Assembly (NCBI GenBank): GCA_905182025.1
Contig: CAJJAA010000018.1
Coordinates: 1-64,000 of the forward strand
Origin: an uncultured OM182 clade bacterium
GTDB lineage: Bacteria > Pseudomonadota > Gammaproteobacteria > Pseudomonadales > Azotimanducaceae
DNA: 64,000 nt
Direction: 5' to 3'
Shown here: in pieces, positions 63,924-64,000 of the stretch
Numbering within the stretch: the stretch's first letter is position 1
Layout of the letters: each line of letters begins with the position of its first letter
Translations under genes and position numbers: made by a program
Notes under the pieces: generated by a model
Seen by the model: the letters and a program-made list of their open reading frames with translations, nothing else
Databases searched by the model: none
What the model was told of the DNA's origin: nothing

Positions 63924-64000
63924 ATGAAATCTTCCATTAACCAACGCTATGCAACCGAGCTGGCTGAAGAGTCTAATATTGCCGAAATTGCCTCAGCGGG
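63924..64000 (+). CDS. 5' end of an unknown gene (partial, cut by window edge)
   Basis: ATG 63924 opens a frame running to the end of the window (25 codons, MKSSINQRYATELAEES onward). AAGGG lies eight bases upstream, which supports a real start. The amino-acid composition is alanine- and glutamate-rich with no signal peptide. Too short to name. Its promoter must lie in the 232 bases after nadK. Confidence 0.5.
   Translation, partial: MKSSINQRYATELAEESNIAEIASA

Noticed and set aside
1..64000. Search for tRNA, rRNA, CRISPR, IS elements, prophage and integrases
   Set aside because: No cloverleaf-type arms, rRNA-like blocks, regularly spaced 25-40 base repeats, transposase or integrase motifs were seen on either strand.

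Overview
The window looks like chromosomal backbone of a marine-type gammaproteobacterium with moderate GC. Supporting markers are a complete Na+-translocating NADH:quinone reductase operon (nqrA-F), rmf beside pyrD, csiV beside mfd, a methylthioinosine phosphorylase, bolA, and lexA near topA. The order nqr - long-form gap - mfd - csiV - MTIP ... lexA - topA matches the layout I remember from Pseudomonas aeruginosa (about PA2994 to PA3011), but nagZ, psrA and sulA are missing and a SapC/MscS/SPOR block sits in their place. I see no rRNA, tRNA, IS element, prophage, integrase or CRISPR array. I cannot name the genus.

Layout. 1-6.9 kb: end of an unknown gene, ttcA, a secreted polysaccharide deacetylase, the divergent ybbAP / tesA pair and a YgjP-type metallopeptidase. 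6.9-12.0 kb: a minus-strand signalling block with bolA, a CHASE2 adenylate cyclase, a FecR-like exported protein and a PP2C phosphatase; the phosphatase is flanked by what read as decayed pieces of a Hanks-type kinase (upstream) and an FHA protein (downstream). 12.1-16 kb: yaaA, a COG3199 NAD-kinase-like gene, a frameshifted MORN/NTF2-like gene and a Nudix hydrolase. 16-22 kb: nqrFEDCBA. 22.5-31.1 kb: gap, a retropepsin-like protease, mfd, csiV and MTIP. 31.2-39.1 kb: sapC, mscS, a SPOR protein, lexA with two operators, topA, a small membrane protein and a UspA protein. 39.1-47.1 kb: slt, tatD, a glutaredoxin-like gene, an ABC-F gene, zntR, ddl and amt. 47.4-56.3 kb: rmf, pyrD and a six-gene MoxR/Bat operon. 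56.3-64 kb: pepN, a DUF2797 gene, a rhomboid protease, xdhC, mocA, nadK and the start of an unknown gene.

How the genes work together. The nqr operon encodes the respiratory sodium pump, but its maturation genes (apbE, nqrM) are not next to it. MoxR and the Bat proteins form one tightly overlapping operon. XdhC and MocA prepare molybdenum cofactor for a hydroxylase that must be encoded elsewhere. mfd, lexA and topA are DNA repair and topology genes.

The most unusual signals are (i) the remnant kinase-phosphatase-FHA module in which only the phosphatase is intact, (ii) a 12-bp-period degenerate tandem array that runs through the bolA stop codon and shares a core with a 13-bp-period array upstream of mfd, with further 12-13 bp duplications at other sites, and (iii) a one-base frameshift inside a TCTGAC hexanucleotide repeat that separates a signal peptide from its MORN-repeat protein. 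I did not find a convincing undescribed defence or mobile system.
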